A DNA stretch of 64,000 nt from contig NC_090321.1 in assembly GCF_040869045.1 (NCBI RefSeq), positions 183,305,596 to 183,369,595 on the forward strand. Reading direction: 5' to 3'. The position numbers and the translations under genes are program-made. The stretch is from Eurosta solidaginis. Lineage: Eukaryota; Arthropoda; Insecta; Diptera; Tephritidae. The notes beneath the pieces are model-generated. The model did not search any database. It was given only the letters and a program-made list of their open reading frames with translations, and was not told where the DNA came from. Positions 45,135-55,970 of the stretch are shown one piece after another (positions within the stretch are counted from its first letter, which is position 1; each line of letters starts with the position of its first letter).

Positions 45135-45680
45135 ATCTTTATGATAAAAGTCAAAATTAATAAAAATCTAAAGTAATATTAAAAGCTGGCTTTATAAAAG
45201 TCAAAAGTAATCGCTGAACTAAGGCTAATGTCATAAAAGCTAGAAATCGTTGATAAAATTTGGCATTTATTATAAAAAGAAATAATAATAATAGGTATTT
45301 AAAAGTTTACTTTTATAGAAAGATCAAAAGTAGCAACTAAAAGTTAGCTAGTATTATAAAATTAAAAAAAAGAGATAAAATCTGACTTTTCTAATCAAGA
45401 ACAATAGATATGTATATAATGGACCGATTTGGTGTCATTCCTTGTCAAATTTGGTTTAGAGATAAACCGATTTCGCCAACATCAGTGCCCATTTTTCGTT
45501 CTTCAGAACAATCAATATATCCACCCTGTCGGAAAATCAACAGAACAAAACGAGTAAAAAATAAAAGTTAAATATATGTAATAGTTATATTTTATTATAA
45601 AAGTCAACGATAATTTTTAAAATTTGACTTTTATTGTATAAGTTACAAATAATAGAAAAAAAATTACTTTCAATGTGGAA
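45135..45680. repeat. degenerate ATAAAAGTCAAAAGTAAT array, with an insertion
   Basis: Words like ATAAAAGTCAAAATTAAT, TAAAAGTCAAAAGTAATCG, ATAAAAGCTAG and TTATAGAAAGATCAAAAGTAG recur every 40-60 bases on both sides of an inserted block (45411-45556). No coding potential. Units are very diverged. Confidence 0.45.
45411..45556. repeat. relative of the 43134-43322 palindrome
   Basis: GTGTCATTCCTTGTCAAATTTG, AAACCGATTTCG and TCCACCCTGTCGGAAAATCAAC correspond to both arms and the outer segment of 43134-43322. Ends unclear. Confidence 0.55.
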
Positions 45681-45779
45681 CACAAAAGCATAATTTATAA
45701 TTTGAAACAACTGAATTTTTGATGTGCCAAAGATGTAAGCAAGTTTAAGCTAATTTACGTCGTTTTAATAAAAATGGTA

Positions 45780-46320
45780 TGTTCACCCTTCGGGATAACT
45801 TCCGTATCACTAAGATAATGGTTTTTGGTATTGCTCTCGCATTCAATATGGAATTGTGTTATGTATTTATTCGACACTATTTCAGAACTTAGGGACTATT
45901 TTTGGGTGTCTCTAGATATTTTTAATACTGTTTTTGAATCTATAAATCTATATATTATTTTGCAGATAGCTTCCGACCTATTTCAGGATCGTTTTGTTAT
46001 AGCTTCGCGTTTGTTCGAGATATTTTCTCGATTGCTTTCTCGATGTGATCAAGAACTATTTCGGCATCATTGCGGAATAATTTTAGGGGTCCTGGAGATA
46101 TTTTCAAGATTGTTTCTAGATCGATTCTATAAATCTAAATACTGTTTTGGAGATAGTCTCCCACCTACTTCGGGATCATTTTGGTTTCATATTGTATTTA
46201 TTTCTTTCTCAGCTAAGAGTATGGAAAATTATTTAATTATGAGCTTTCCCCCCGACATCGACAAAACTGTTAAGAATGCAGTCGCTAAGCTAGGTTATCC
46301 ATTTTATGTGAATTACTAAA
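45780..46320. repeat. degenerate TTCGGGATCATTT-type sequence
   Basis: Open for 164 codons on plus (45825-46319), but the peptide is a translation of recurring words (GATATTTTC, TTCGGCATCATTGCGG, GATCATTTTGG), rich in Phe and Leu with no domain. I treat it as non-coding repeat. Confidence 0.5.
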
Positions 46321-46911
46321 AAAAAGCTTCGGCACAGAACAATTAAAACCTACTGTTGGAATGCCCTATTGCATTGAGAACAGCAGGTGGAGACGAACTT
46401 GTGTTTCACTGCTGTGTCTAATTGGCACCAGTTATCGCAAAAAAAAAAAAAATAGAGAAAAAATATAAAGCAACCTATACCTAAAATATTTGCTATAAGT
46501 GGTCAATATGTACAGGGGTGTTATTGTAATGGGTTCAAGGTTTCCAAAAATTGCATATATATATTTGTCTATATGAGAGAACTCAACAAAGAACTCTAAG
46601 AAAGAATTGAGACAGTCAAAAGGTAGATAGTACGATAAGAAACATTAAAATCTTTGTTAAGCGTAAAAAACAGGGACCGTAGCGATAATGGCTGCAATGA
46701 AATAAATAAATAGGTAATTTGGCTGAAGAGTCTTGTGCCAGATAGAAAATGTTGCTCACGTATATAGCCCATCATTCTTTTTGCAATTACACCTTGTTTT
46801 CAAACTTTCGAAATATGGTTCAATGCATTAACGCTACTGTCAAATCGAACCCGAATTTTCGTCCGAATCTAAACCCAAATCAGATATTTGGCCTCCTTCT
46901 TAGATTAGATG
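46321..46911. other. no gene seen
   Basis: AT-rich with an A-run at 46439-46452. Nothing else supported. Confidence 0.35.
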
Positions 46912-47180
46912 AGCCGGGCGTTGTGGTATGGTGGTAGCGGGTTCAAGTCCCGCAAGCAAAACATCAAAAATTTTGGAAAGAAATGTTTTCAATTAGAAAA
47001 AATTTTTTTTAAGCGGGGTTGTGTATTTCTGACACAAAAAGGTTTTCAGTGGTCAATCATCTGGTTTTGCAGCCGTCGTTGGTAGACGCCTTAAAACATG
47101 TCGGTTCCGTCCCGCAAACTTATGGGAAAAATTAAAAAGGAGCACTACGCAAATTGGAAGAGAAGCCAGGCAGGGCCTTC
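46912..47180 (+). repeat. tRNA-derived SINE, internally deleted
   Basis: Head AGCCGGGCGTTGTGGTATGG, TGGTAGCGGGTTCAAGTCCC: the anticodon-side part is deleted so A and B boxes abut. The body (AAGCGGGGTTG, TGTATTTCTGACAC, AAACATGTCGGTTCCGTCCC, GCAAATTGGAAGAGAAG) follows the family. Confidence 0.75.
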
Positions 47181-47698
47181 CAGCCAAATAAAAAATTAGT
47201 ACAAAAATGAGAAGGCAACATCGGGGATTATGTGCATAAACATTTGCGTAACAATGACATGTATCGTAACAACTTACATAATTACGTCTTGTAAATACAT
47301 GACATTTGAGATAAGATTTCAGCATTAAAAACAATTTATTTTGGCACAAACGCCAATTTTGTGACACTTGTCAACAACGTTAATAGAAACCTCTAATTCA
47401 CAAATAATAAAACAAGTAAAATGCGTTCTGTCAGCCATTTAATCGCATATTGTCAAATTGCATGGCAATAAAGATAATGTAAGTTGTACATATTTCAAGT
47501 CAAACAGCCGTCAAAACGTTAACCATTTAATGTTTCAGGCAATGAGCCAAGTTATCGTCAATAAATGATTGATCGCATTGCAATGGAATTATACACAAGC
47601 GTACGCATAAGCACTTGTTAGCAAGTTTTCTATTTATAGTAACGAACAAAAAATTAGCAGAGGCAATTTTTTTCATATTTGGCCCAACCAATTCTTTT
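47181..47698. other. no gene seen
   Basis: Unassigned unique DNA. Confidence 0.35.
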
Positions 47699-49220
47699 TA
47701 TACCTTTCATGAACATGAAATGGTATATTAACTTTGGTCCGATGTTTGTAACGTTGAGAAATATAGAAGATAGACTCACCATTAAGTATACCGAATTGAT
47801 CAGGGCGACAAACTGAGTTGATATAGCCATGTCCGTCTGTCCGTCCGTCTGTCTGTTTGAACGCAAACTAGTCCCTCAAATTTTGAGATATCTCAATGAA
47901 ATTTGGCACAAGGATGTATTTTTCTATTATATTAGACATTTGTCGGATCCGGTAGGATCGGATCACTATAACATATATCTCCCATACAACCGATCGTTCA
48001 GATCAGACGATTTTGGCCATTCCTGCCGCAATTTAGAAAGTATAAACCTGAAACTCGGTGATATGTATTCTAATATATCATAGAAGATATCCTGAAAAAA
48101 TCACTTTGATCGGAGCTATATATAGTATATATCCCATACAACCGATCGTTCATATAGAAAGATTTTTGGCAATTTCTCCCTTAATTTTCAATATAAAAAC
48201 GTTAAACTTGGTGATATTTATTATAATATATCATAGAAGATTTTGTGAAAAAATCACTTTGATCGGAGCTATATGTATATAGTATATACTAGGGCGGGTC
48301 GATTTAAAAATCGCTCATTGCTCTGTGAAAATCGTATTCTAGGGAAGAAACTTTGAAACCATACCTCTAAAAAAATAACACAAGCAATTTTACGATCTGC
48401 AATTGTGTCACAGTGATATCTTCATTTTTTAAAACGGTTGAATAAAAAATCCACACAACTATGTTTACGACATGCAAATGCATCACAGTGATGCCTTGGT
48501 TTTAAAAGGGGGTTGTAAAAACGCTAATTTCTAATAATTTTTTTTAATTTCTTTTCTATTACTAAGTTAAATTCATTTTTCCATTTACATATGTTCTGAC
48601 TAAATTAATTTTTAAAGAGAAAAATAAACTCCAAAAAGAAAAAACATAGGCATTTCAAAGTGGGATTTTTCAAAATTTGCCTCTACGACCCAAAGGGGGG
48701 GGGGGGGGGGGGGACATCAGAATTCGTTTTAGAGCTATGATTCCTTCGGCAAAGTTTCTTATTTGATCCCTAGAATATGATTTTCACAGAGCAATGGGCG
48801 ATTTTTTTGCCTCCCCACAAATCGACCCGGCCTGGTATATACCTATCCCATACAACCGATCGTTCAGATAGAAAGATTTTTGGCCATTTCTCCCTTAGTT
48901 TCCATTTTAAAAAAGTGAAACTTGGTGATATATATTCTAATGTGTCATAGAATATTTCCTGTAAAAGTCATTTCGATCGGAGCTATATATAATATATATC
49001 CCATACAACCGATCGTTCAGATAAGGGGGTTTTTTGCCATTTTTTATTTTATATTTATCTTAAAAATCGTTTAGGTATGTACATCTGTTCGCTATATATT
49101 TCTTATCTTATACATCCGATTATTTGGATATTACGAACGGGATAAGATTATTGTTCAGCCCCATCCATGAAAGGTATGAAGTCTTCGGCACAGCCGAAGA
49201 CAATCCCGTCCTTACTTGTT
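47699..49220 (+). repeat. Helentron-like family B element, complete, with nested MITE
   Basis: Starts TATACCTTTCATGAACATG (with a small internal hairpin), has a GTCY run (about 47832-47858), then four units of about 152 bases marked by CCCATACAACCGATCG (47981, 48133, 48848, 49000), then ATGAAAGGTA mirroring the left TACCTTTCAT, a hairpin CTTCGGC/GCCGAAG (49181-49201) and the terminus TCCTTACTTGTT at 49209-49220. The design is the same as family A. A second, longer copy begins at 63141. Confidence 0.78.
48290..48834. mobile_element. hAT-type MITE inside family B, with 19-G run
   Basis: Ends TAGGGCGGGTCGATTT and, reversed, CAGGCCGGGTCGATTT. The arms mirror (TCGCTCATTGCTCTGTGAAA, ATCGTATTCTAGGG, AAGAAACTTTG). 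An exact 8-bp duplication GTATATAC flanks it at 48282-48289 and 48835-48842 (fits nTnnnnAn). An uninterrupted run of 19 G lies at 48695-48713. Non-coding. Confidence 0.83.
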
Positions 49221-49909
49221 TTTTTTTTATTTTCGATAATTCAAGGAAAATTTCTATGAATTCTGTAACTGTACCTATGCAAACTAATCTCAAAGCCGTT
49301 ATCGTAACATTTCGAAAATTTGAGAATATTTCGAACTTGTGATTTGGTGTTCTATGAATTTTTTGAATATGCAGTTTTGCTGCCCAATCCATTTTTGTCT
49401 AACAAAGTACAACTTTTAGGTATTTCAAAATCCGCATTGGTTTTTGACAATTTTTTTTCCGATGAGGGTTTCAGATTTTCTTTCCTATTAAAAACATTGC
49501 TCACATTCTGTATAGATTAAAATCTAAAACAGCCTTCGGAACTTTATAGGACTAAACCTGAGTGGGCAAATTCAGAGAACTCCAGCAAAAAATGTTTTTA
49601 AGTTTGGTTTGCATAGTTTCAGTTGCAAAAAATATCATAACATTTTTTCTTAAAAATATTAAAATTAAAAAAGGAATGTTGAAATTTGATAAAAATCGTC
49701 ACTGCTATTTTTTTGTTCGCTGTTGTATATAACAAAGCGATGCATTAAGAGGGATCTTCTTAAAAAAATAGTTCAAGTGTTTGCAAATACAAAATTTTAT
49801 TGATCCGCTAACATTTTATTAAATACTGCAGGGGACTACCAATTATGGTTAGGAATTTTACAGAATAACCTAGAATCTTTTTTTTTAGTATAGTTGGCAT
49901 AATAGGCCT
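49221..49909. other. intergenic, no gene seen
   Basis: 49560-49735 shares the CACTGCTATTTTTTTGTTCG region with 1640-1680 and 31965-32010. No gene. Confidence 0.35.
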
Positions 49910-50300
49910 AATGTTTGAATCGTGTTGAATATTTTTCGGAACCGATTTTTCTGTTATTTCTGCATAATTTTGAAACCATTTCAGGATAATTTTGGCACCA
50001 TCTTCGAACAATTTCAATGGATCACCTTTTCCAGCAGAATATTTTTGCGATCGTTTAGAACTCGACTTTATTTTCGTGGCTGTTTTGGAATTTTTCTTCG
50101 GCAATATTTCTTAAAGAAAGCTAGGGACATTTTTTTTGGACTATTTCGGGATTAATTCGAATCAATTGCGGTTTCGGTACTGTTTTAGGATCATTTCGGA
50201 AATGTTTTATGTTAACTTCGGAACCGCTTCGGGATAATTTTGGAATTGTATTCGGTATCAATTCGGGAAAATTTATGGATCATTTCGTAAACTAATTCTG
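49910..50300. repeat. degenerate TTCGGGATAATTT-type sequence
   Basis: TTTCAGGATAATTTTGG, GGATCATTTCGG, TTCGGAACCGCTTCGGGATA and TTCGGTATCAATTCGGG recur with no fixed period. Confidence 0.5.
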
Positions 50301-50339
50301 GACTATTTAAAAATCGATTAGGATATATACCTTATAATA

Positions 50340-50740
50340 GTTTCGGGGTGCAAATCATTGTCCCGACAATACATAATCCTGACAATTTTTATAAATCCTG
50401 ACAGCGTACAATCTAGACGTAACGAAATCCCGACAAGGCAGTATCCCGGCAACATAATATCAAGACTAGGCAAAGTCCCTACAACTTCAAATCCCGACAA
50501 CACTAGTTTCGTTGTTACATATTACGCCTACGCGGAGAGGATGTCTAAAATATTAGTACAATACCGAAGGTGTGTATTTTTTATGACATCATGAGTGATT
50601 TCCCAATTTACATACTGTCGGGATTTGGTCGTGTCGGGATTGTGAATGGTGTGTATTTGATTATTGAGTGGTCGGAATTTGGTCTTGTCGGGACTCTGTG
50701 TTTCGGGATCTTTATTTCGGGATTGTTCTTATCTATTTAC
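50340..50740. repeat. CCCGACAA motif cluster in two opposed halves
   Basis: 50360-50500 has CCCGACAA, CCTGACAA, CCTGACAG, CCCGACAAGG, CCCGGCAA and CCCGACAA about every 20-25 bases. After a 100-base gap, 50607-50735 has the reverse form (GTCGGGATTTGG, GTCGGGATTG, GTCGGAATTTGG, GTCGGGACT, TTCGGGATC). The two halves are an inverted pair of degenerate arrays. Confidence 0.6.
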
Positions 50741-52205
50741 TTATTATTATTTTGTTTTCTATGCTATATAGGGACTATCTCCAGTTCAGGCCTATTTTCG
50801 GGGTCATATCAGGGCCATGTTGTGCCAATATCTCGATCGTATGTAGATTTATTCGTATCTTGGTCACATACATTATTCTCCATTTCGGAGACTAACATTT
50901 TTTCCGGACGAATTGCCACTTTGTTTTTAAATTTCCGCCGATCCACTTTAACCAAAAATAAAATGAAAAGTGTAAACGTTTATTGGTTCAGTTGTTAAAA
51001 CAAGTGCACACATATGTGCTCAAACGGGGAGAGGAGAGGAAAACTGTAGCATGCGGGTGTGCTGTCTGCTGATTGTTGTCGTTGCATTTTTTAATTGATT
51101 GCTGGCAAACGAAAAAATTATGGTGGGTGTGGTAGGCACGCATGATTATATCCAGAGTACATTTCAGATGACGAAACTATGTGGGATAAAGGGGTGTAGC
51201 CAAGCTGTTGAATGGCAAACGAATCAATTACGCGCATTATTTCTGTGTCAAAAGCGGTGCAGTGGGCCAATGTCTGCTAACAAAAAAAGTTCAAATTGTG
51301 GATACAAAGAGGCATTAATACTGACACCATTGAGTACCATTAAATACATAAAAACATATGTACATATATTAGCATATGCATGTGTGTTTTTGCAATCTGT
51401 TTTTTTTTTTTTTTTTGGCGACAAAATGTGCACCCAATTCCACCGGACACACCCGCACAGTGGCGCAAACTACATGCAATCGGCCGCTTGAATAAATGAA
51501 TACTTAGTTAGCGCCATTGAATTGCATTTGCAATTGAGGAGCATTCCACATTGGCGATTTGGTCACGTTGCGTGCAACATTTGTATGCATGTATGTATGT
51601 ACATATGAGTGCATTATTTGTAATGCAAATATATTTATTGTTGGGCAATGCCAGTGAGTGATATTTTTTACTTTGGCGCACTTCAAAGGCAATTAAAATG
51701 CTGTTGATGCATTTTATAATTGTTTGTTTTTATTGTATTTTTTGGCTCATTGTTTTTACTTTTATTTGCGATTTGTGGCAATTTTGTGCAATATTTTAAT
51801 TTAATTTTTATGCCACCATAAACAGTTAAGTAAATAGTTTTTTAGTAGTTGTGTCAATGAGATGTCAAAAATATTTGCTTTTATCATTAAGTTCGGACAT
51901 TTTATTAAGTTTTTGCTACTGAAATCTTAATTTAGCATTGTCGTACAAATGCAAGGACAACAATAACACCAACAAAACTAAGTACTGTTATGAATTTAAT
52001 TTTTATGCGGGTGCGTGTTGTCAAGAATTTTTATTTATAGATTTCAAGTTTATGAAGTTCCACCTTGACTTAAATACTAATAATACTAATGCGAGGAATA
52101 AGAACACATTAAGTGGAGCAATCTTGTTTTGAATTGAAATACTACTAGCCATTCAATTATTATTATTTTAAGTGCAGTTTAGGATCTTTGAAGTGAGGTT
52201 AATTG
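50741..52205. other. intergenic, no gene seen
   Basis: About 1.5 kb, apparently unique. The 130-codon open stretch at 51099-51491 crosses a T-run and has no motif. Confidence 0.4.
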
Positions 52206-52269
52206 AGGCTTAAGTAAACAAAGTACTATCTCCGTTTTTCGAACTTATCTTCCAAAAAATAGATATCGG

Positions 52270-52295
52270 CTTAGGTTAGGTTAGGTTAGGTTGGG
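52270..52295. repeat. TTAGG/CCTAA pentanucleotide tail
   Basis: Four TTAGG units on plus (CCTAA on the element's strand) directly at the 3' junction. The same pentamer ends the remnant at 11806. Confidence 0.9.
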
Positions 52296-52393
52296 TGGTA
52301 GCTTCCCTGATGAGAGGAAGCTCACTTGGACAACATGACGGTCCGTTGTGATACCACATATAATAAACTAAACTAACGGTGACGTAGATATAA

Positions 52394-53340
52394 CTACTTA
52401 AAGAATCGTTGGGTAGCAACGATAAAGTTCCGAATGATCCCGATCTCAACCTTGGATAGCTCCTCGGGAGATCCAAGTGAGTCACGACCAAAATACTTTC
52501 GCCTAGTTCTGGCAAAAGCTGGGCAGTCAAGCATAAAGTGATTTGGTGATTCCACCTCATCATCCTCCATACAGCTGCAGCAGGATGGAGTTTCCAATAT
52601 ATTGAGACGTACCGCATGGATACCCATGGGACAGTGCCCTGTCAAAACCCCAATGACCATTGATAGGTGAGCCTTAGTGAACCCAATTATTTCAGCAGAC
52701 CTCCTGCCATCCACTTTCGGCCAGAAAGATCTTGATATCCTACAAGACGTAGTGTCCGCCCAACGTTTGCTGAGCTGACTCGAGGCCCAGCTATGGAAGA
52801 GCAATCCACAGGTGGCTAGCGGAATCCCGAAATCCCTACAGCCATCTTCATCCGGTTCAGTTGTACCGATTCGGGCTAAGAGATCCGCTTGACAGTTACC
52901 CGGAATATCACTATGGCCCGGGACCCAGATAATCTTAATTGTAAAATAATTCGATGCAATCGCAAGTGTGGTCAGGCACTCCCAGACCACCCTCGATCGC
53001 ACTGTAGTTGAGCTCAAGGCCTTTATAGCCGCTTGGCTATCAGAGTAGATGTTAAATTCCCTAACCGTAGTAGCGCTGGATAGCATTTCATCCACCGCAT
53101 CCTTAATCGCAGCAACTTCCGCTTGGAATACACTGCAGTGATCAGCCAACTTAAACTTGCGGCTTACATTTAGCTCTTTACAAAAGACCCCCCCGCCAAC
53201 CTTTCCGTCCAACTTCGACCCATCCGTGAACAAGTTAACCGGTCCCATGCCCCAGATAATTCCTCTTCTCCACTCCTCACTCGGGGGAATGACTGGGGTG
53301 AAGGTTTGTTTAGGGAGCGGCCACCGGCATGCAATAGTCC
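52394..53340 (-). pseudogene. LOA-type ORF2, RNase H and C-terminal part
   Basis: Continues ORF2 in another frame from KQTFTPVIPPSEEW. Acidic residues of RNase H are all present: LFTDGSK, FQAEVAAIKDA, YSDSQAAIKAL and GNCQADLLAR, with WVPGHSDIPG between. The C-terminus has GVLTGHCPMGIHAVRL and CCSCMEDDEVESPNHFMLDC, a Cys/His motif common to such elements. One extra base (or two lost) around 53308-53325 separates it from the RT part. Confidence 0.83.
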
Positions 53341-55970
53341 GTCCTGTCCGGGATAAAGTCGAAACTAGTAAGAAGGCTAGAGTGTCCGAAATCAGAAAGC
53401 ATATAACCCATATCACGAAGCCTGACCAACGACCGGGCCGCGGCTGCCTTTCCCGCAATATCTACTGGATGTATATTCAGCATGACATTCAGTGCCAAGG
53501 TAGGTGTTGTTCTCATAGCGCCACTGATACCGATAAGCGCCGTCCGTTGCACTGACACTAGCATTTTGGAGGTGCTCGCCGTGTCCAGTGCTTTCCACCA
53601 GACCAGCACCCCATATAGCAGAATCGGTTTGACCATCATCTCATAAAGCCAGTGTACTACTCCTGGCGAGAGCCCCCATCTCTTTCCGATAGCCCCCCTG
53701 CAGCAGTACAAGGCAACCGCGGCCTTCCTGGCCCTATCTTCCACATTGGGCCTCCAGGACAGCTTCTTGTCCAGAAAAATTCCCAAATATTTAACCCTGT
53801 TAGTAAGTACCAACGGTACCCCTCCAATCGAAGGAGTTCTGATGTCGGGTATCTTATATCTCCTTGTAAAAAGAACCAATTCTGTTTTTCCCGGGTTGAC
53901 CGCCACTCCACATGATTCAGCCCACCTAGCCACAGTATCCAGGTATCCCTGCAGAACATCGCGCAGGGTGCCCAGAAATTTGCCCCTGACTAGGATAGCG
54001 AGGTCATCTGCATAGGCAACCACCCGACAGCCATTGGCTTCCAGCTCCACAAGAAGCTCGTTGACTACCACAACCCAGAGCAGAGGAGATAGGACACCTT
54101 CCTGTGGCGTGCCCCTGCACACCTTCCTCCTTATTATGGCTCCTCCCCACTCCGCTGCGACAATTCTGCCGCATAGAAGTTTGCTAATAAATTCAACCAG
54201 AGCCGCTTCAACTCCTAAACCCACCAGAGCTCTTTCGATTTCCCCCGGTAGAACATTTTTAAAAGCCCCCTCGATGTCTAGAAAGGCACCCAGAGCATAC
54301 TCTTTATGTTCTAGAGACCCCTCTATTTGCTTTACAATCGAATGGAGAGCCGTTTCCGTCGATCTGCCTTTGCAGTACGCATGCTGTGAAGCCGACAGTA
54401 ACCCCCCAGGTATCCTTTCTCGTAGATACAGGTCAATCAGACGCTCAAGCGTCTTAAGAAGAAACGACGAGAGACTGATTGGCCTGAAATCCTTAGGTGT
54501 TACATGAGAGCCCCTGCCGGCCTTCGGAATGAAGATGACCCTAACCGTGTGCCACGACCTATGGATATAGTTAAGCCTGAGGCAGTTAGTGTAGATGATG
54601 GCCAACCAGCGGCAGGAAATCCCTAAAGACCTTTGAAGTTGCGCAGGAATGATGCCATCCGGACCGGGTGACTTATAGGGCTTGAACGAATTTATAGCCC
54701 AGGATATTTGACTTTCCCGTAGTGGGATGGCAGGCATTTCTGCATGGCCAGCAACCGCCGACCACGCAAGCGAAGATCCCTGCGCAACTGGGACATCGGG
54801 AAAATGATTGTCCAGTAAAAGTCTCAGGGACTCCTCGCTACTCATCGACCAGTCCCCACCATCATCTCTCAGATACCCCCGAGGGGCGGGATTCCTAGAG
54901 AGTATTTTTCTAAGCCTCGCGGATTCATTGCAGCCCTCTACGTTTTCGCAGAAGCTTCGCCATGAATCCCGCTTGGCTAACCTTATTTCATATTTATAAA
55001 TCCCCAGACTCACCTTATAGAGCTCCCAGTCCGAGGGTAGTTTACTCCTCCTGGCTCTATTAAAGAGCCGCCTACTGGACGCTCTTAGGTCGTCAAGGGA
55101 ATCAGACCACCAGGGCGGCTTGCCCTTCCCCCTGTAAGTTTTCAGCGGGCAGGACTGTTGAAAGGCGCTATTGCCTGCCAAGGTGAAGTTTTCCACCAGA
55201 TCGTCTATTTCAGATTCGGACAGGTCCGAACCAGCGATAGGCGCCTCAGGCAATAGCTCTCCCAACTTCCTACAATACAAGTCCCAGTTGGTACTTTTAG
55301 GGTTCCTAAAAGATATTTTACCGGAACGTTCTTCATTCACCGAGAACTGAATATATCGGTGATCAGAGAAAGAGTGCTCGTTGAGAACCCTCCATCCAGA
55401 TATCCGATCTTCCAGTTCTCTGCTAACCAGGGTGAGGTCCAAGACCTCCTCCCTCACCGCAGTAATAAAAGTCGGGTCATTCCCCCTATTACATATACAA
55501 AGTCCCTCATCTACAATAAAAGTAAATAAAGACTCACCTCTGGTGTTCGTATCCGAGCTCCCCCATATGCTATGGTGTGCATTAGCATCGGCACCTATGA
55601 TTACGCCAACACCTCTCCGCCTTGCTTCAGCGGTGATTTCGCCCAGTATCACAGGCGGCGGTCCCGTTACGTCCCCATGGGGCATATACGCTGAGACCAC
55701 CCACAATTCGCTACTGCCTCGCTCGAGGCAGACCGTGGTTACGTCAGCATTGCTGAAATTAGAGAGAATAAAAGCTTTAAATTCCTTTTTAATAAGCACA
55801 CAGGATCTAGGCCTACCTGCCTCCCCATGCACCAAGGTGTTGAATTTTCCCGTCCTTAATCCAGAAATTTTTCCGCCGTTACTACTCAGCCTTGCGGAAG
55901 CCGCCTTAGAATGCTGAAGATTGATTTGACGGATTTCCATCAACACCACTCTTCTTCTTCTGCACCCCAT
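53310..55970 (-). pseudogene. LOA-type ORF2, endonuclease and reverse transcriptase part
   Basis: 886 codons, ATG at 55970 or, more likely, the in-frame ATG at 55940 (MEIRQINLQHSKAA). The endonuclease has GADANAHHSIWG (127-138) and SDHRYI (202-207), but about 25 residues expected between LQHSKAA and GRPRSCVLI, including the QEPW-type catalytic Glu motif, are missing. RT: SPGPDGI (434-440), FLDIEGAF (563-570), GTPQEGVLSPLL (620-631, usually GG) and AYADDLAIL (652-660), then KYLGIFLD. It ends at TAA 53312-53310 through a frameshift just before RNase H. It would nick DNA and copy RNA if whole. Confidence 0.85.

Noticed and set aside
45825..46319. 164-codon open frame on plus
   Set aside because: Phe/Leu-rich translation of a degenerate TTCGGGATCATTT-type repeat; no domain, and related blocks are full of stops.
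51099..51491. 130-codon open frame on plus
   Set aside because: No motif, crosses an 18-T run, ordinary base composition; no homolog recognised.
52270..52295. Telomere fragment (TTAGG)n
   Set aside because: It sits inside the TSD-bounded retrotransposon at its 3' end and recurs on related remnants, so it is the element's tail.
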